Shown in pieces: positions 8,952-20,893 of a stretch of 64,000 nt of DNA. Position 1 is the first letter of the stretch. Each line of letters starts with the position of its first letter. Origin of the DNA: Zoogloea sp. (GTDB lineage Bacteria; Pseudomonadota; Gammaproteobacteria; Burkholderiales; Rhodocyclaceae); assembly GCF_017302315.1 (NCBI RefSeq), contig NZ_JAFLDT010000002.1:83213-147212 (forward strand). The letters are read 5' to 3'. The translations under genes and the position numbers were made by a program. The notes under the pieces are model-generated. The model was given only the letters and a program-made list of their open reading frames with translations, had not been told where the DNA came from and searched no databases.

Positions 8952-9098
8952 TCAGAGGATCTGGCCAGCGAAGACTTCCTTGAAGTAGGCGTCCACTTCC
9001 AGCGGTTCGGTGCTGTTGCCGGCAAGTGCGCGACCTTCGTGGGCAGCGCGCTCTTCGAGCGGGGGGGTGAGAAGTCGGCTGAGGTAGTCGAGGTTCAT
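8952..9098 (-). CDS. Small hypothetical protein, 48 aa
   Basis: A short ORF whose ATG at 9098 follows a clear Shine-Dalgarno (AAGGAG, then AGCAAA). The product starts MNLDYLSRLLTPPLEERA and ends in EVDAYFKEVFAGQIL. It has no signal peptide or membrane segment, is fairly acidic, and looks amphipathic and helical. I do not recognise a family. It is divergent from the LysR-type gene at 9271, with about 170 bp between the starts, so the regulator may control it. The good ribosome binding site and a non-random composition support a real gene, but function is unknown. Confidence 0.55.
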   Translation of the reverse strand: MNLDYLSRLLTPPLEERAAHEGRALAGNSTEPLEVDAYFKEVFAGQIL

Positions 9099-9270
9099 TT
9101 TGCTCTCCTTGTAGGTGATGCCAGGATGGCGCGGTCCGGTGCCGGGCAGAGGGGAGGGTGCCAAGTGCCGGACCTTGCAGGGCGCCTGTTGCCACTATAG
9201 ATTTCATGTTGCGGCGCAGCAAACTACGCTTTCTGATGCTACGATCAAGTTTTACTTAACCGATTGGGCA

Positions 9271-10245
9271 ATGCGCTATCGTTTGCCGCCTCTTCCTGCA
9301 CTGCGGGCCTTTGAGGCTTCGGCGCGTCATTTGAGCTTCAAGCGGGCAGCCGCGGAGTTGTTCGTGACGCCTGGGGCGGTCAGCCAGCAGATCAAGGTGC
9401 TGGAAGCGTATCTGGGGGTGTCCTTGTTTCGCCGTGTGCCGGGTGCGCTCGGGCTGACCGAAGCGGGGCGGGCAATGCTGCCCCGGGTTCGGGAAGGGCT
9501 GGATGCGCTGGCGGCGGCAGTGACGCTTGTGCAGGCTCCGCCGGAGAACGGGCTGACCGTGCATGCGCCACCGTCCTTTGCCCAGCGCTGGCTGGTGCCA
9601 CGCCTGTCGCGTTTTGCGGCCAAGCATCCCGACGTGGCGCTGAGGCTGGCCAGCGACGTGTGCAACATCGATGGGCCGGGGCATGGGCCGGAAGGTGTGC
9701 TGGCCAATCCGCGGGATGCAGGCAGCGCCGTTGCGATTCGCTTTGGCAAAGGGGCTTACCCGGGTTTCTGCAGCGATCTCCTGCTCCAGCCCGAGTATGT
9801 GCTGGTATGCAGCCCCGATCTCTTGGGGCGTTGCGGGCCGTTGAGCGCGCCGGTGGACCTGGGCCGGCAGATCCTCATCCACGACGAGTCCATCCCGGAT
9901 GAGACGATGCGACCGAGCTGGGCGGAGTGGTTTCGCCTGGCAGGCGTGGCGGACGTGGACTGCAGTCGGGGGCCGCGGTTTTCCAGTGCGGTGCTCGTTC
10001 TCGAGGCGGCCTTGGGTGGGCAGGGGGTGGCGCTGGCCTTGTGGCCCCTGGTGGAGGCCGATGTCAGGTCGGGGCGGTTGGTGGTGCCCTTCCCGTTGGC
10101 GCTACCGTCACGCTACGTTTACAGCCTGGTGGCGCATGATGCCGTGCAGGAGCGTCCGGTGGTCAGGGACTTTCGGGCCTGGTTGATGGCCGAGGCGGGG
10201 TTGGCCGCCGCCGGGCCCCTGGCGCCGATGGCGGGCCGAATCTGA
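9271..10245 (+). CDS. LysR-family regulator, GcvA-like
   Basis: A 324-aa LysR-type transcriptional regulator. The N-terminal winged helix-turn-helix includes ALRAFEASARHLSFKRAAAEL and VTPGAVSQQIKVLE, typical of the GcvA/AmpR branch. The C-terminal two thirds form the periplasmic-binding-protein-like effector domain. The ATG at 9271 is chosen because it opens the helix-turn-helix directly; a longer in-frame ORF upstream looks like non-coding sequence. Divergent from the 48-aa ORF at 9098. The target genes and the effector are unknown. LysR regulators often act on the divergent neighbour. Confidence 0.9.
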   Translation: MRYRLPPLPALRAFEASARHLSFKRAAAELFVTPGAVSQQIKVLEAYLGVSLFRRVPGALGLTEAGRAMLPRVREGLDALAAAVTLVQAPPENGLTVHAPPSFAQRWLVPRLSRFAAKHPDVALRLASDVCNIDGPGHGPEGVLANPRDAGSAVAIRFGKGAYPGFCSDLLLQPEYVLVCSPDLLGRCGPLSAPVDLGRQILIHDESIPDETMRPSWAEWFRLAGVADVDCSRGPRFSSAVLVLEAALGGQGVALALWPLVEADVRSGRLVVPFPLALPSRYVYSLVAHDAVQERPVVRDFRAWLMAEAGLAAAGPLAPMAGRI

Positions 10246-10296
10246 TCAGGCCGGAGCGTGCCTTGATCCAGGCCGTGCTGTGGGCAAAAGGTCGGG

Positions 10297-10305
10297 TGAT
10301 ATAAT
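10297..10305 (+). promoter_or_regulatory. Extended -10 promoter of hemA
   Basis: TG-A-TATAAT gives an extended -10 with a perfect hexamer at 10300-10305. The -35 region is weak, as is common for extended -10 promoters. The hemA ATG is 38 bp downstream. Confidence 0.65.
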
Positions 10306-10342
10306 CGCCGGCTAAAATTTCCGCCCCTGCCTGGCGCCACCC

Positions 10343-11596
10343 ATGCAGCTGTTTGCCCTCGGACTGAACCACCACACTGCACCGCTCGCCATCCGCGAGC
10401 AGGTGGCGTTTCGTCCTGAGCGGCTGGTTCAGGCGCTGGCGGACTTTGTCCGCGCCAAGCCGGTGAAGGAAGCGGCCATCCTGTCCACCTGCAATCGCAC
10501 CGAGCTCTACTTTGCCACCCAGCAGCCCCGCCATGCGGCCGACTGGTTCGCGGAGTATCACCGGGTGGCCTTGCAGGATCTGTCGCCCTATCTGTACACC
10601 CTGCCCCAGCGGGATGCCGTGCGGCACGTGTTCCGGGTGGCCAGCGGGCTGGACTCCATGGTGATCGGTGAGCCCCAGATCCTTGGGCAGATGAAGGATG
10701 CGGTACGCCAGGCGGAGGAGGCCGGTACCCTTGGTGCAACCATGCACAAGCTCTTCCAGCGCACCTTTTCGGTGGCCAAGGAAGTGCGATCCACCACCGC
10801 TATCGGTGCCAACATCGTGTCGATGGCCGCCGCCGCCGTGCATCTTTCCGAGCGCATCTTCGAGCGGGTCAGCGATCAGCGTGTGCTCTTCGTGGGGGCC
10901 GGCGAGATGATCGAGCTGTGCGCCGCCCACTTCGGCGGCGAGAAGCCGCGTCGCATCACCATTGCCAACCGTACTTTGTCTCGGGCCGAGGCGGTGGCGG
11001 GGCGCTTTGGCGCAGACGTCCTGCGCCTCGACCAGGTGGGTGATGCGCTGCCGGGCTACGACATCGTCGTCTCCTGCACGGGCAGTCCGTTGCCAGTGAT
11101 TGGTCTCGGCGTGGTCGAGCGGGCATTGAAGGCGCGTCGACGCCGCCCCATGGTGATGGTGGATCTGGCGGTGCCGCGGGATATCGAACCCGAGGTGGCA
11201 GAGCTGGACGACGTATTCCTCTATACCGTCGACGATCTGGCCCAGGTGGTGGATTCGGGGCTTGAGTCCCGGCAGGCTGCGGTGGTGGAGGCGGAGGGCA
11301 TCATCGACGAGCGGGTCGATGGCTTCCTTCACTGGCTGGACAGCCGTGATACTGTTCCCACCATTCGGGCCCTGCGCGAACATGCTGATCAGCTTCGTCA
11401 GGCCGAACTCGAACGGGCGCTGCGCATGCTGGCCCGGGGTGATGACCCGCAGAAAGTCCTGGAGTCCCTCAGTCAGGGGCTCACCAACAAACTGATGCAC
11501 GCGCCCACCCGCTTCCTCAACGATGCGCAGGGTGACCACCGGGGCGACTGCACCCAGCTGGTCCAGCGTCTCTTCAATCTTTCCCGGGACGACTAG
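10343..11596 (+). CDS. hemA: Glutamyl-tRNA reductase
   Basis: A 417-aa NADPH-dependent enzyme that reduces glutamyl-tRNA(Glu) to glutamate-1-semialdehyde, the first committed step of tetrapyrrole synthesis by the C5 route. The catalytic cysteine is C50 in STCNRTE. The N-terminal GLNHHTAP motif and a Rossmann-type NADPH site ([13 protein letters not shown]) are present, followed by the C-terminal dimerisation region. hemL, encoded at 56614, provides the next step. hemA heads a likely operon with prfA and prmC, an order conserved in many Proteobacteria. Confidence 0.97.
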   Translation: MQLFALGLNHHTAPLAIREQVAFRPERLVQALADFVRAKPVKEAAILSTCNRTELYFATQQPRHAADWFAEYHRVALQDLSPYLYTLPQRDAVRHVFRVASGLDSMVIGEPQILGQMKDAVRQAEEAGTLGATMHKLFQRTFSVAKEVRSTTAIGANIVSMAAAAVHLSERIFERVSDQRVLFVGAGEMIELCAAHFGGEKPRRITIANRTLSRAEAVAGRFGADVLRLDQVGDALPGYDIVVSCTGSPLPVIGLGVVERALKARRRRPMVMVDLAVPRDIEPEVAELDDVFLYTVDDLAQVVDSGLESRQAAVVEAEGIIDERVDGFLHWLDSRDTVPTIRALREHADQLRQAELERALRMLARGDDPQKVLESLSQGLTNKLMHAPTRFLNDAQGDHRGDCTQLVQRLFNLSRDD

Positions 11597-11644
11597 CCTG
11601 TCGGGCCGGTGTCTTCATGCCTGCGCGCGCAGGCCGGTATCCCC

Positions 11645-12730
11645 ATGAAACAGCGTATCCGCGACAAGCTGGACAATCTTTCCGACCGCCTCCAGGAGCT
11701 CGACCGCCTGCTGGCCACCAGCGAAGCGGCCAGCGACATGGACAACTACCGTCGGTTGACCCGCGAGCACGCGGAGATCACGCCGGTGGTGGCCCTGTAC
11801 CAGGTCTATTGTCAGGCCGTTGCCGATGAAGTCACGGCAAAGGAACTCATTTCCGATCCGGAAATGAAGGAGCTGGCCGAGCTTGAACTGGCGTCGGCCC
11901 GGGAGACTCAGGCACGGATCGAGGTTGATCTGCAGACGGCACTCCTGCCCCGGGATCCGAACGACGAGCGCAACCTCTTTCTCGAGATCCGGGCCGGAAC
12001 GGGCGGCGACGAGGCGGCGCTGTTTGCCGGTGACCTGCTGCGCATGTACACGCGCTATGCGGAGCGCCAGGGCTGGCGGGTGGAGACCATGTCCGCCAGT
12101 GATTCGGAGCTCGGGGGGTTCAAGGAAGTGATCATCCGGGTCGCCGGCGCCGGGGCCTATTCGCGTCTCAAGTTCGAGTCGGGTGGCCATCGGGTGCAGC
12201 GGGTTCCGGCTACCGAAACCCAGGGGCGCATCCACACTTCAGCCTGTACCGTGGCGGTCATGCCCGAAGCCGATGAAGTCGGGGATGTGGAGCTCAACCC
12301 GGCCGATCTGCGCATCGACACCTTCCGGGCTTCCGGGGCCGGTGGCCAGCACATCAACAAGACCGACTCTGCGGTGCGCATCACCCACCTGCCTACCGGC
12401 ATCGTCGCAGAGTGCCAGGATGGGCGCTCCCAGCATCAGAACAAGGCCTCAGCCCTGCGTGTGCTGGCAGCCCGCATCAAGGACATCCAGGTGCGCGAAC
12501 AGCAGGCCCGGGAGGCCGCCACCCGCAAGAGCCTGGTGGGCAGCGGTGATCGCTCCGAGCGGATCCGCACCTACAACTACCCCCAGGGTCGGATCACCGA
12601 TCACCGCATCAACCTGACCCTGTACAAGCTTGATGCGGTGATGCAGGGCGAGCTGGATGAAGTGCTGGATGCCCTTACGGCGGAGCATCAGGCCGAGCTG
12701 CTGGCCGCGCTGGCTGACGAAGGTCATTGA
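11645..12730 (+). CDS. prfA: Peptide chain release factor 1
   Basis: A 361-aa class I release factor that recognises UAA and UAG and triggers peptidyl-tRNA hydrolysis. The universal GGQ motif is at residues 233-235 (GAGGQHINK). The codon-recognising PAT tripeptide lies in [10 protein letters not shown]. The ATG at 11645 gives the usual family length; the in-frame ATG 12 codons upstream adds an unconserved stretch. It lies 48 bp after hemA and almost touches prmC, whose product methylates the GGQ glutamine. Confidence 0.97.
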   Translation: MKQRIRDKLDNLSDRLQELDRLLATSEAASDMDNYRRLTREHAEITPVVALYQVYCQAVADEVTAKELISDPEMKELAELELASARETQARIEVDLQTALLPRDPNDERNLFLEIRAGTGGDEAALFAGDLLRMYTRYAERQGWRVETMSASDSELGGFKEVIIRVAGAGAYSRLKFESGGHRVQRVPATETQGRIHTSACTVAVMPEADEVGDVELNPADLRIDTFRASGAGGQHINKTDSAVRITHLPTGIVAECQDGRSQHQNKASALRVLAARIKDIQVREQQAREAATRKSLVGSGDRSERIRTYNYPQGRITDHRINLTLYKLDAVMQGELDEVLDALTAEHQAELLAALADEGH

Positions 12731-12732
12731 GG

Positions 12733-13563
12733 GTGATCGCCAGCATTGGTGAAGCCCTGGCGGCGGCACGTGGGCGCATTCCGGCGAGTGAGGCGCGTCT
12801 CCTTCTGGGGGCGCTGCTGGGCTGCTCCACGGCCCAGATCGCGGCCTATCCGGAGCGCGCGCTTACCCCCGGGCTTGCCGCCCGTTTCGCCGACTTGCTG
12901 GAGCGTCGTGCGGCCGGGGAGCCGGTGGCCTATCTGCTGGGGACGAGAGAGTTTTTCGGGCGCGACTTCCGTGTGACGCCGGCGGTGCTGATTCCACGCC
13001 CCGAAACCGAACTGATCGTTGAGCTTGTGCTCGCCCGGGTCGCGACGAACGACGGCGCCCCCCGAATTCTCGACCTGGGAACCGGCAGTGGTGTCCTCGC
13101 GGTGACCCTTGCCCTGGAGCTGCCCGGTGCGCGGCTGACGGCGCTTGATCGGTCGGCGGAGGCCCTGGACATTGCCCGGGTCAATGCGGCAGCACTGGGC
13201 GCCCAGGTGGATTTCATCGAGAGTGACTGGTTCGCTGCCGTGGACGGCGGGGGGTTTGATTTCATCGTCAGCAACCCGCCCTATATCGCGGCGGATGACC
13301 CGCATCTGGCGGAAGGGGATGTGCGTTTCGAGCCCACGGGGGCACTGGCGTCCGGGCAGGCGGGTCTGGATGATCTCGCCCGGATTGTCGCAGGGGCGCC
13401 GGCATTTCTGATGCCGGGGGGCTGGCTGATGATGGAGCATGGCTATGATCAAGCCGCTTCGGTGCGCGCGCTGCTGGCCGGGGCAGGTTTCGACGCGGTG
13501 GCGTCGGCCCGGGATCTGGCAGGGATCGAGCGGGTCAGCTATGGATGCTGGCGCGCTTCTTGA
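12733..13563 (+). CDS. prmC: Release factor glutamine N5-methyltransferase
   Basis: A 276-aa SAM-dependent methyltransferase that methylates the glutamine of the GGQ motif in release factors. The SAM-binding motif (ILDLGTGSGVLA) and the catalytic NPPY tetrapeptide (residues 181-184) are intact. The GTG at 12733 is preferred to the TTG at 12727 because it is better spaced from GAAGG; the TTG would overlap the prfA stop. Either start keeps it coupled to prfA, its substrate. Confidence 0.95.
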   Translation: MIASIGEALAAARGRIPASEARLLLGALLGCSTAQIAAYPERALTPGLAARFADLLERRAAGEPVAYLLGTREFFGRDFRVTPAVLIPRPETELIVELVLARVATNDGAPRILDLGTGSGVLAVTLALELPGARLTALDRSAEALDIARVNAAALGAQVDFIESDWFAAVDGGGFDFIVSNPPYIAADDPHLAEGDVRFEPTGALASGQAGLDDLARIVAGAPAFLMPGGWLMMEHGYDQAASVRALLAGAGFDAVASARDLAGIERVSYGCWRAS

Positions 13564-13588
13564 CGTGTCGCCCGTGCAGGCCTAGACT
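13560..13588 (+). promoter_or_regulatory. Sigma-70 promoter of grxD
   Basis: TTGACG at 13560-13565 and TAGACT at 13583-13588 are separated by exactly 17 bp. The -35 overlaps the last bases of prmC. The grxD ATG lies 37 bp after the -10, so the glutaredoxin gene can be expressed apart from hemA-prfA-prmC. Confidence 0.7.
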
Positions 13589-13624
13589 TTCCCGACTGAA
13601 TTGCTCAACTATTGCGAGGCTACC

Positions 13625-13939
13625 ATGGACGTCCAAAAGATCATTCACGACCAAGTCACTTCCAACCCGGTGGTTCTGTACATGAAGGGTTCCCCGGCCA
13701 TGCCGCGCTGCGGCTTCTCCTCCAATGCCGCGCAGATCCTGCGCGCCTGCGGTGTAAAGGAGTTCTTTGCAGTGGATGTGCTGGCTGACGAAGCCATCCG
13801 TCAGGGCATCAAGGAATACGCCAGTTGGCCCACCATCCCCCAGCTTTACGTCAAGGGTGAGTTCGTGGGGGGCTCCGACATCATGCGCGAAATGTACGAG
13901 TCCGGCGAACTGAAGAAGCTCCTCGACGGGGTGGCCTGA
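13625..13939 (+). CDS. grxD: Monothiol glutaredoxin (Grx4 family)
   Basis: A 104-aa monothiol glutaredoxin with the CGFS active site (Cys29 in PRCGFSS) and the WPTIPQLYVKGEFVGG glutathione-binding region. Proteins of this family bind [2Fe-2S] clusters with glutathione and take part in iron-sulfur trafficking. The ATG at 13625 is chosen since eight upstream in-frame residues are not conserved. It is followed by a shared terminator and a convergent kinase gene. Confidence 0.96.
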   Translation: MDVQKIIHDQVTSNPVVLYMKGSPAMPRCGFSSNAAQILRACGVKEFFAVDVLADEAIRQGIKEYASWPTIPQLYVKGEFVGGSDIMREMYESGELKKLLDGVA

Positions 13940-13954
13940 ACGGCGCTGCGCAAC

Positions 13955-13981
13955 AAAAAGGCGGCTCAGGCCGCCTTTTTG
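13955..13981. terminator. Bidirectional terminator between grxD and the kinase gene
   Basis: AAAAAGGCGGC and GCCGCCTTTTT flank a TCAG loop. A-tracts and T-tracts on both sides allow termination of grxD (+) and of the argH-kinase unit (-), whose stop is at 14001. Confidence 0.92.
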
Positions 13982-14000
13982 TCGTCCATCGCCGGTCGGG

Positions 14001-15281
14001 TCAGAGGCTGGCGATCCGGTTGTTGGCGAGGGACAGTCTTGAAGACAGGACTTCGAGGAAGCCCTTGTAGAAATGCATCTGGCACAGGGCCGATGCCCGT
14101 AGCAGTGCCGGTGCCCGAATGGTGAGGATGCGTGTTTCCGAGGTGGCTTCGACCGAGGCCGTACGGGCACCGCGTCCTGCTGCGAAGAGGGCCATTTCAC
14201 CGAAACAGTCGCCAACGCTGAGTACATTCAGCAGGTGTCCGTTCTTGACGATGCGCAGATCTCCTTCGATCACGAAGCAGAAATAATTGCCCGGCTCCCC
14301 TTCCTTCATCACCAGCGTGCCAGGCGGGATGAGCTTCCATTCGGCGAAGCGGACGATCTCCCAGATCTCGATGTCGCTGAACTCGCGAAAGAAGCGGAAG
14401 GCACGCAGGCGTTCGAACTTCTCGCTGTCTGGCGGCTCGCCGCGGTCTGCCGTGAGGCTGCGGTTACGATAGGCTTGGGCGAGATCGTGGGAGAACTCCA
14501 TCCAGGTGCCATAGCGTTCGGAAATCTCCCGCCGCATGGCCCGGTCGACAACGGCACTGAGTTCAGCCGGTATCTCGGGCCGGATGCTGAATGGCGGCGG
14601 CGCCACATGGTGGGCGATCTGGTACACCATGTTCACGTTGGTGGTGGCGTCGAAGGGCAGGCGGCCCGTAAGTAGCTGGTACATCACCACGCCAAGGGAG
14701 TAGATGTCGGTGCGGTGATCCACCGGCATCTCGCGGACCTGTTCCGGCGACATGTAGGCCGGTGAGCCGAATCCGCTGACCTGGGTGGTTTCACTGGCGG
14801 TGAGCAGGGCTGCACCAAAATCGGAGATCTTGATGTCCTGGCCGCCCGGGGTGGTCAGCAGGATGTTGGCCGGTTTGATGTCCCGGTGAGTCACACCGTG
14901 GAGGTAGGCGTAGTCGAGTGCACGGGTGCACTTGAAGATGATTTCGATCAAACGCTCGAAAGGCAGCAGGTTGTCTGCCCGGGTGAAGGCCTCCAGGGTG
15001 CCCCCCGGCACATACTCCATGACCACATAGGCATCCTTGTCATCAATAACCGCGTCGTGGATCTGGATGATGTGGGGGTGCTGGAGCTTTCCGGCAAGCG
15101 AGGCTTCGTTGAGAAGCAGGTGGCGGTAGAGCATGCTGCGCTCGCTGCCGCGCAGGGTTTCCGGGTGGAGGCGCTTGATGGCGACTTCCCGCTGGGTGAA
15201 CGGATCGAAGCCAAGATAGACACTGCTGGTGGCGCCTTCACCCAGCAGACGGCTGACCTCGTACTTGCCTATCCTGTCCAT
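14001..15281 (-). CDS. Ser/Thr protein kinase fused to a cyclic-nucleotide-binding domain
   Basis: A 426-aa soluble protein. The N-terminal Hanks-type kinase domain (about 5-275) has the glycine loop GEGATSSVYLG, ATP-anchoring Lys36, the catalytic HRDIKPANI (Asp134), DFG at 154-156 and SPAYMSPEQ, so it should be active. The C-terminal domain (about 298-410) is a CAP/Crp-type cyclic-nucleotide domain with a complete phosphate-binding cassette (GEMAL at 361-365, Arg373 in RTASV). Catalysis may respond to cAMP, cGMP or another ligand. There is no membrane anchor. The frame runs upstream into argH, but the start at 15281, 12 bp after the argH stop, matches the domain boundary. Targets are unknown. 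Confidence 0.93.
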   Translation of the reverse strand: MDRIGKYEVSRLLGEGATSSVYLGFDPFTQREVAIKRLHPETLRGSERSMLYRHLLLNEASLAGKLQHPHIIQIHDAVIDDKDAYVVMEYVPGGTLEAFTRADNLLPFERLIEIIFKCTRALDYAYLHGVTHRDIKPANILLTTPGGQDIKISDFGAALLTASETTQVSGFGSPAYMSPEQVREMPVDHRTDIYSLGVVMYQLLTGRLPFDATTNVNMVYQIAHHVAPPPFSIRPEIPAELSAVVDRAMRREISERYGTWMEFSHDLAQAYRNRSLTADRGEPPDSEKFERLRAFRFFREFSDIEIWEIVRFAEWKLIPPGTLVMKEGEPGNYFCFVIEGDLRIVKNGHLLNVLSVGDCFGEMALFAAGRGARTASVEATSETRILTIRAPALLRASALCQMHFYKGFLEVLSSRLSLANNRIASL

Positions 15282-15292
15282 GTGCAGAGTCC

Positions 15293-16753
15293 TCAAGCAA
15301 TTCGACTGCGGGCGCGGGCAATGGCGGCGCGGACCTGGGCCGGGGCAGTGCCGCCGATGTGGTTGCGGGATGCCAGGGAGCCTTCCACGGTCAAGACTTG
15401 GAACACATCCTGATCCAGACGTTCGACGGCGCCGGGCACGTGGCTCATGGCGGCGCGCAGTTCGTCCAGGGGGATGAGCGGCAGGTCGACACCCTTGAGG
15501 TCGGCGGCGCGCACGGCCAGGGCCACGGCCTCGTGGGCATCGCGGAAGGGCAGGCCCTTCTTGACCAGATAGTCGGCCAAGTCGGTGGCAGTGGCGTAGC
15601 CCTGGGTCAGGGCGGCCTGCATGGCTTCGTGCTTCACGCGGACGTTGAAGACCTTCTCGCCGGTGGCGGCAACGATACGGCTGCCCATCATGTCGGCGTA
15701 GATGCGCAGGGTGTCGATGGCGGTGTCGGCGGAGTCGAAGAGGGGTTCCTTGTCTTCCTGGTTGTCCTTGTTGTAGGCCAGGGGCTGGCCCTTCATCAGG
15801 GTCAGCAGGGAGACCAGGTTGCCGTTGGCGCGGCCGGTCTTGCCGCGCACCAGCTCGGGTACGTCGGGGTTTTTCTTTTGCGGCATGATCGAGCTGCCGG
15901 TGCAGAAGCGGTCGGCCAGGTCGATGAAGCCGACCCGTGGGCTCATCCATAGGATCAGCTCTTCGGACAGGCGCGACAGGTGGGTCATCAGCAGGGACAC
16001 GGCGGCGCAGAACTCGATGGCGAAGTCGCGATCGGAGACGGCGTCCAGCGAGTTGAAGCACACTTCCTCGAAGCCCAGCAGCTCGGCCACGTATTCCCGG
16101 TCGATGGGGAAGGTGGTGCCGGCCAGGGCGGCGGAGCCCAGGGGCAGGCGATTGACGCGCTTGCGGCAGTCGGCAAAGCGCTCCGCGTCGCGGCGGGTCA
16201 TCTCGAAATAGGCCATCAGGTGGTGGCCGAAGGTGACCGGCTGGGCCACTTGCAGGTGGGTGAAGCCGGGCAGCGGGGTGTCAGCGTGGTGTTCGGCCAG
16301 GTCGAGCACGGCCAGCTGGAATTCGCGGATCAGGCCGAGAATGGTGTCGATGGCATCGCGCAGCCACAGGCGGATGTCGGTGGCCACCTGATCGTTGCGG
16401 CTGCGGCCGGTGTGCAGGCGCTTGCCAGCGTCGCCCACCAGGGCGGTCAGGCGCTTCTCGATGTTGAGGTGAACGTCTTCGTCGTCCAGGTTCCAGTTGA
16501 ACTCGCCGCGTTCGATCTCACCGGCGATCTGCGTCATGCCGCGTTCGATGTCGGCCAGATCGGTGGCCCCGATGATGCCCTGGCGGGCCAGCATGGTGGC
16601 ATGGGCGAGCGAACCACGGATGTCCTGGGCGGCCATGCGGTTGTCGAAGAACACGCTGGCGGTGTAGCGCTTGACCAGATCGGAGACGGGTTCGGTGAAA
16701 CGACCGGACCAGGCCTTGGCGGTGCCGTCCTGGGTTGCGGAGTGATCTGCCAT
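15293..16753 (-). CDS. argH: Argininosuccinate lyase
   Basis: A 486-aa enzyme of the fumarase/aspartase superfamily that cleaves argininosuccinate to arginine and fumarate, the last step of arginine synthesis. The family signature [11 protein letters not shown] is present, as are HTGRSRNDQ and the [14 protein letters not shown]-like C-terminal segment (here [14 protein letters not shown]). The ATG at 16753 is chosen over an upstream GTG because it has a GAGAG box and a conserved start. It is divergent from algZ, as in pseudomonads, and is followed at once by the kinase-cNMP gene. Confidence 0.96.
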   Translation of the reverse strand: MADHSATQDGTAKAWSGRFTEPVSDLVKRYTASVFFDNRMAAQDIRGSLAHATMLARQGIIGATDLADIERGMTQIAGEIERGEFNWNLDDEDVHLNIEKRLTALVGDAGKRLHTGRSRNDQVATDIRLWLRDAIDTILGLIREFQLAVLDLAEHHADTPLPGFTHLQVAQPVTFGHHLMAYFEMTRRDAERFADCRKRVNRLPLGSAALAGTTFPIDREYVAELLGFEEVCFNSLDAVSDRDFAIEFCAAVSLLMTHLSRLSEELILWMSPRVGFIDLADRFCTGSSIMPQKKNPDVPELVRGKTGRANGNLVSLLTLMKGQPLAYNKDNQEDKEPLFDSADTAIDTLRIYADMMGSRIVAATGEKVFNVRVKHEAMQAALTQGYATATDLADYLVKKGLPFRDAHEAVALAVRAADLKGVDLPLIPLDELRAAMSHVPGAVERLDQDVFQVLTVEGSLASRNHIGGTAPAQVRAAIARARSRIA

Positions 16754-16838
16754 AATTATTGATGCTCTCAGCGATAAGAGGGCCTGTGCCACGGAGAGAA
16801 GCCCGTGGATTCAAGGTTTTGGCCCGTTTTTTTGACCC

Positions 16839-17858
16839 ATGAGTATAAAGCAAAACCCGCGCCGCGCCGGCCGTGGCTGCTATGAAGGAACCCTGCCGGA
16901 TTTTCGGAACTTGGGCGTCGTGCTGCGCATTTTGCTTCTGGTGAACGGGCTTGCCCTGGTGGGGGGGCTGATCCGCAACCGCGAGTCGGCCCTGCTCGGC
17001 GAGGAAATCCTTGAAATGGCCGTGCGTGTCGAGTTTCCGCTGATCCTGTCGGTGGCGGCCCTGTTCCTGCTGCGCACGCCCTTGCAACGCCTGCCTTACC
17101 CTGTGGGGCTGGCCGGGACGGGCGCCGTGGTGTTGGGTGTGGTGGTGGTGGTTCAGAGCCTGCTGGCACCGCTCGGCTACGGTGGTGTGCTGCGTCCGCT
17201 GTTGTGGTCACTGGTGACGGCGGCTTGCGTCCTGACATACTTCCACCTGCGGGGGGCCGCCCAGGCACCGGTGTTGGCGGAAGCGCGGCTGCTGGCCCTG
17301 ACGGCCCGCATCCGCCCGCATTTCCTGTTCAACAGCCTCAACGGCGTGCTCGGGGTGTTGCGTTCCAACCCACGTCGCGCCGAGGAGGGACTGGAGGAGC
17401 TGGCGGACCTTTTTCGTGCGCTGATGCAGGACAACCGCGAGCTGGTGCCCTTGGTCGATGAGATCGTGCTGTGCGAGCGCTATCTCAATCTGGAGCGCCT
17501 GCGGCTTGGCGATCGGCTGGAGGTGGTGTGGCAACGGGATGCGGCAGCGGATGAATCCCTGGTGCCGCCGCTGTTCCTTCAGCCCCTGGTCGAGAACGCG
17601 GTCTATCACGGCATCGAGCCCGGCGCCGAGCCAGGCCGGGTGTCGATCCTGATTGCCCGGCGGGGGCCGGAGGTGATCATCGAGATCGCCAACCCGGTGC
17701 TCGATGCCGAACGTCATCATGCCGGCAACCGCATGGCTGTCGACAACATCCGCGAACGCCTGATGCTGTTTTATGACCTTGAGGCGGCCCTCGACACCGA
17801 GCAGACGGATGACGCCTACCGGGTGCGCATTCGCCTGCCTTTTCGGAGAGAGCGATGA
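16839..17858 (+). CDS. algZ: LytS/AlgZ-type sensor histidine kinase
   Basis: A 339-aa sensor kinase of the AlgZ/FimS type. Four membrane segments (about 27-47, 62-80, 88-112, 117-138) come before the His_kinase domain with H161 in RIRPHFLFNSLNG. The ATPase N box is LVENAVYHGIEP. This family lacks the classic H-box order. It is divergent from argH and overlaps algR by 4 bp (ATGA). The argH / algZ-algR arrangement supports the name. In Pseudomonas, AlgZR controls type IV pili minor pilins and exopolysaccharide; the same role here is inferred. Confidence 0.9.
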   Translation: MSIKQNPRRAGRGCYEGTLPDFRNLGVVLRILLLVNGLALVGGLIRNRESALLGEEILEMAVRVEFPLILSVAALFLLRTPLQRLPYPVGLAGTGAVVLGVVVVVQSLLAPLGYGGVLRPLLWSLVTAACVLTYFHLRGAAQAPVLAEARLLALTARIRPHFLFNSLNGVLGVLRSNPRRAEEGLEELADLFRALMQDNRELVPLVDEIVLCERYLNLERLRLGDRLEVVWQRDAAADESLVPPLFLQPLVENAVYHGIEPGAEPGRVSILIARRGPEVIIEIANPVLDAERHHAGNRMAVDNIRERLMLFYDLEAALDTEQTDDAYRVRIRLPFRRER

Positions 17859-18631
17859 GTGACGATGTGTCCCTGCCCGCCCTGGCGGTGCTCCTGGTCG
17901 ATGATGAGGCGCCGGCCCGGGAGCGGCTTCGTGATCTGCTGGGGGATCTGGCTGATCGTCAGCCCACCCGCATCGTCGGGATGGCGGCCAACGGGGTTGA
18001 GGCTCTTGCCCTGCTGGAGGCCGAGCCGGCCGATCTGGTGATCACCGACATCCGCATGCCGGTGATGGACGGTGTCGAGCTGGCCCGCCACCTGGGGCGG
18101 CTCGACCCGGCGCCGGCGGTGATCTTTTCGACAGCTTACGACGAGTATGCGGTGCGCGCCTTTGAGCTGGCCGCCGTTGACTACCTGCTCAAGCCCGTGC
18201 GAGCCACCCGCCTGGCTGATGCGCTGGCCAAGGCCCGCCGCCTGCGGCCCCAGGCCGACGAGGTGCTGCGGCGGATGGCACCGGCCACCCGTAGTCATTT
18301 CAGCATCAGTGAGCGTGGGCGCATTCTGCTGGTGCCGGTGTCAGGGGTGCTGTTCCTGAAAGCCGAACAGAAATACGTGGTGGCGAGAACCCGGGAGCGG
18401 GAGTATTTGCTCGATGAGTCCCTCGTGCAATTGGAAGAAGAGTTTCCCGAGCGTTTTTTGCGCATCCACCGCAACTGCCTGATCACCCGTTCCGCGGTCC
18501 GTGGCGTGGCTCGGGCGACCACCGGCGAGGATGGCGAGGCCCATTGGGTGATTCTGCTCGATGGCTTGGTCGAGCAGTTGCCGGTCAGTCGTCGCCAGTG
18601 GCCGGCGGTCAAGGAGGCGCTGGGTCTGTGA
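17855..18631 (+). CDS. algR: LytTR-family response regulator AlgR
   Basis: A 258-aa response regulator. The receiver domain (about 10-125) has phospho-acceptor Asp65 (LVITDIRMP) and conserved Lys (DYLLKPVRA). The C-terminal LytTR DNA-binding domain (about 150-258) includes FLKAEQKYVVART and FLRIHRNCLITR. The start overlaps the algZ stop. In Pseudomonas, hemC follows algR directly, whereas here hemC lies about 11.6 kb away beyond ygiQ and other genes. Confidence 0.92.
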   Translation: MSDDVSLPALAVLLVDDEAPARERLRDLLGDLADRQPTRIVGMAANGVEALALLEAEPADLVITDIRMPVMDGVELARHLGRLDPAPAVIFSTAYDEYAVRAFELAAVDYLLKPVRATRLADALAKARRLRPQADEVLRRMAPATRSHFSISERGRILLVPVSGVLFLKAEQKYVVARTREREYLLDESLVQLEEEFPERFLRIHRNCLITRSAVRGVARATTGEDGEAHWVILLDGLVEQLPVSRRQWPAVKEALGL

Positions 18632-18694
18632 GGCAAGGGCGGAACATCCGTTTTGACGGGTGTTCCAAGGAGGGCTCCCGTACAATTCGCCCCC

Positions 18695-20893
<2,199 letters not shown>

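Noticed and set aside
14001-16061. A 686-codon minus-strand frame covering the kinase gene and part of argH
   Set aside because: Its first 260 codons run in another frame of argH and are rich in Pro/Arg shadow sequence. The kinase domain starts at 15281.
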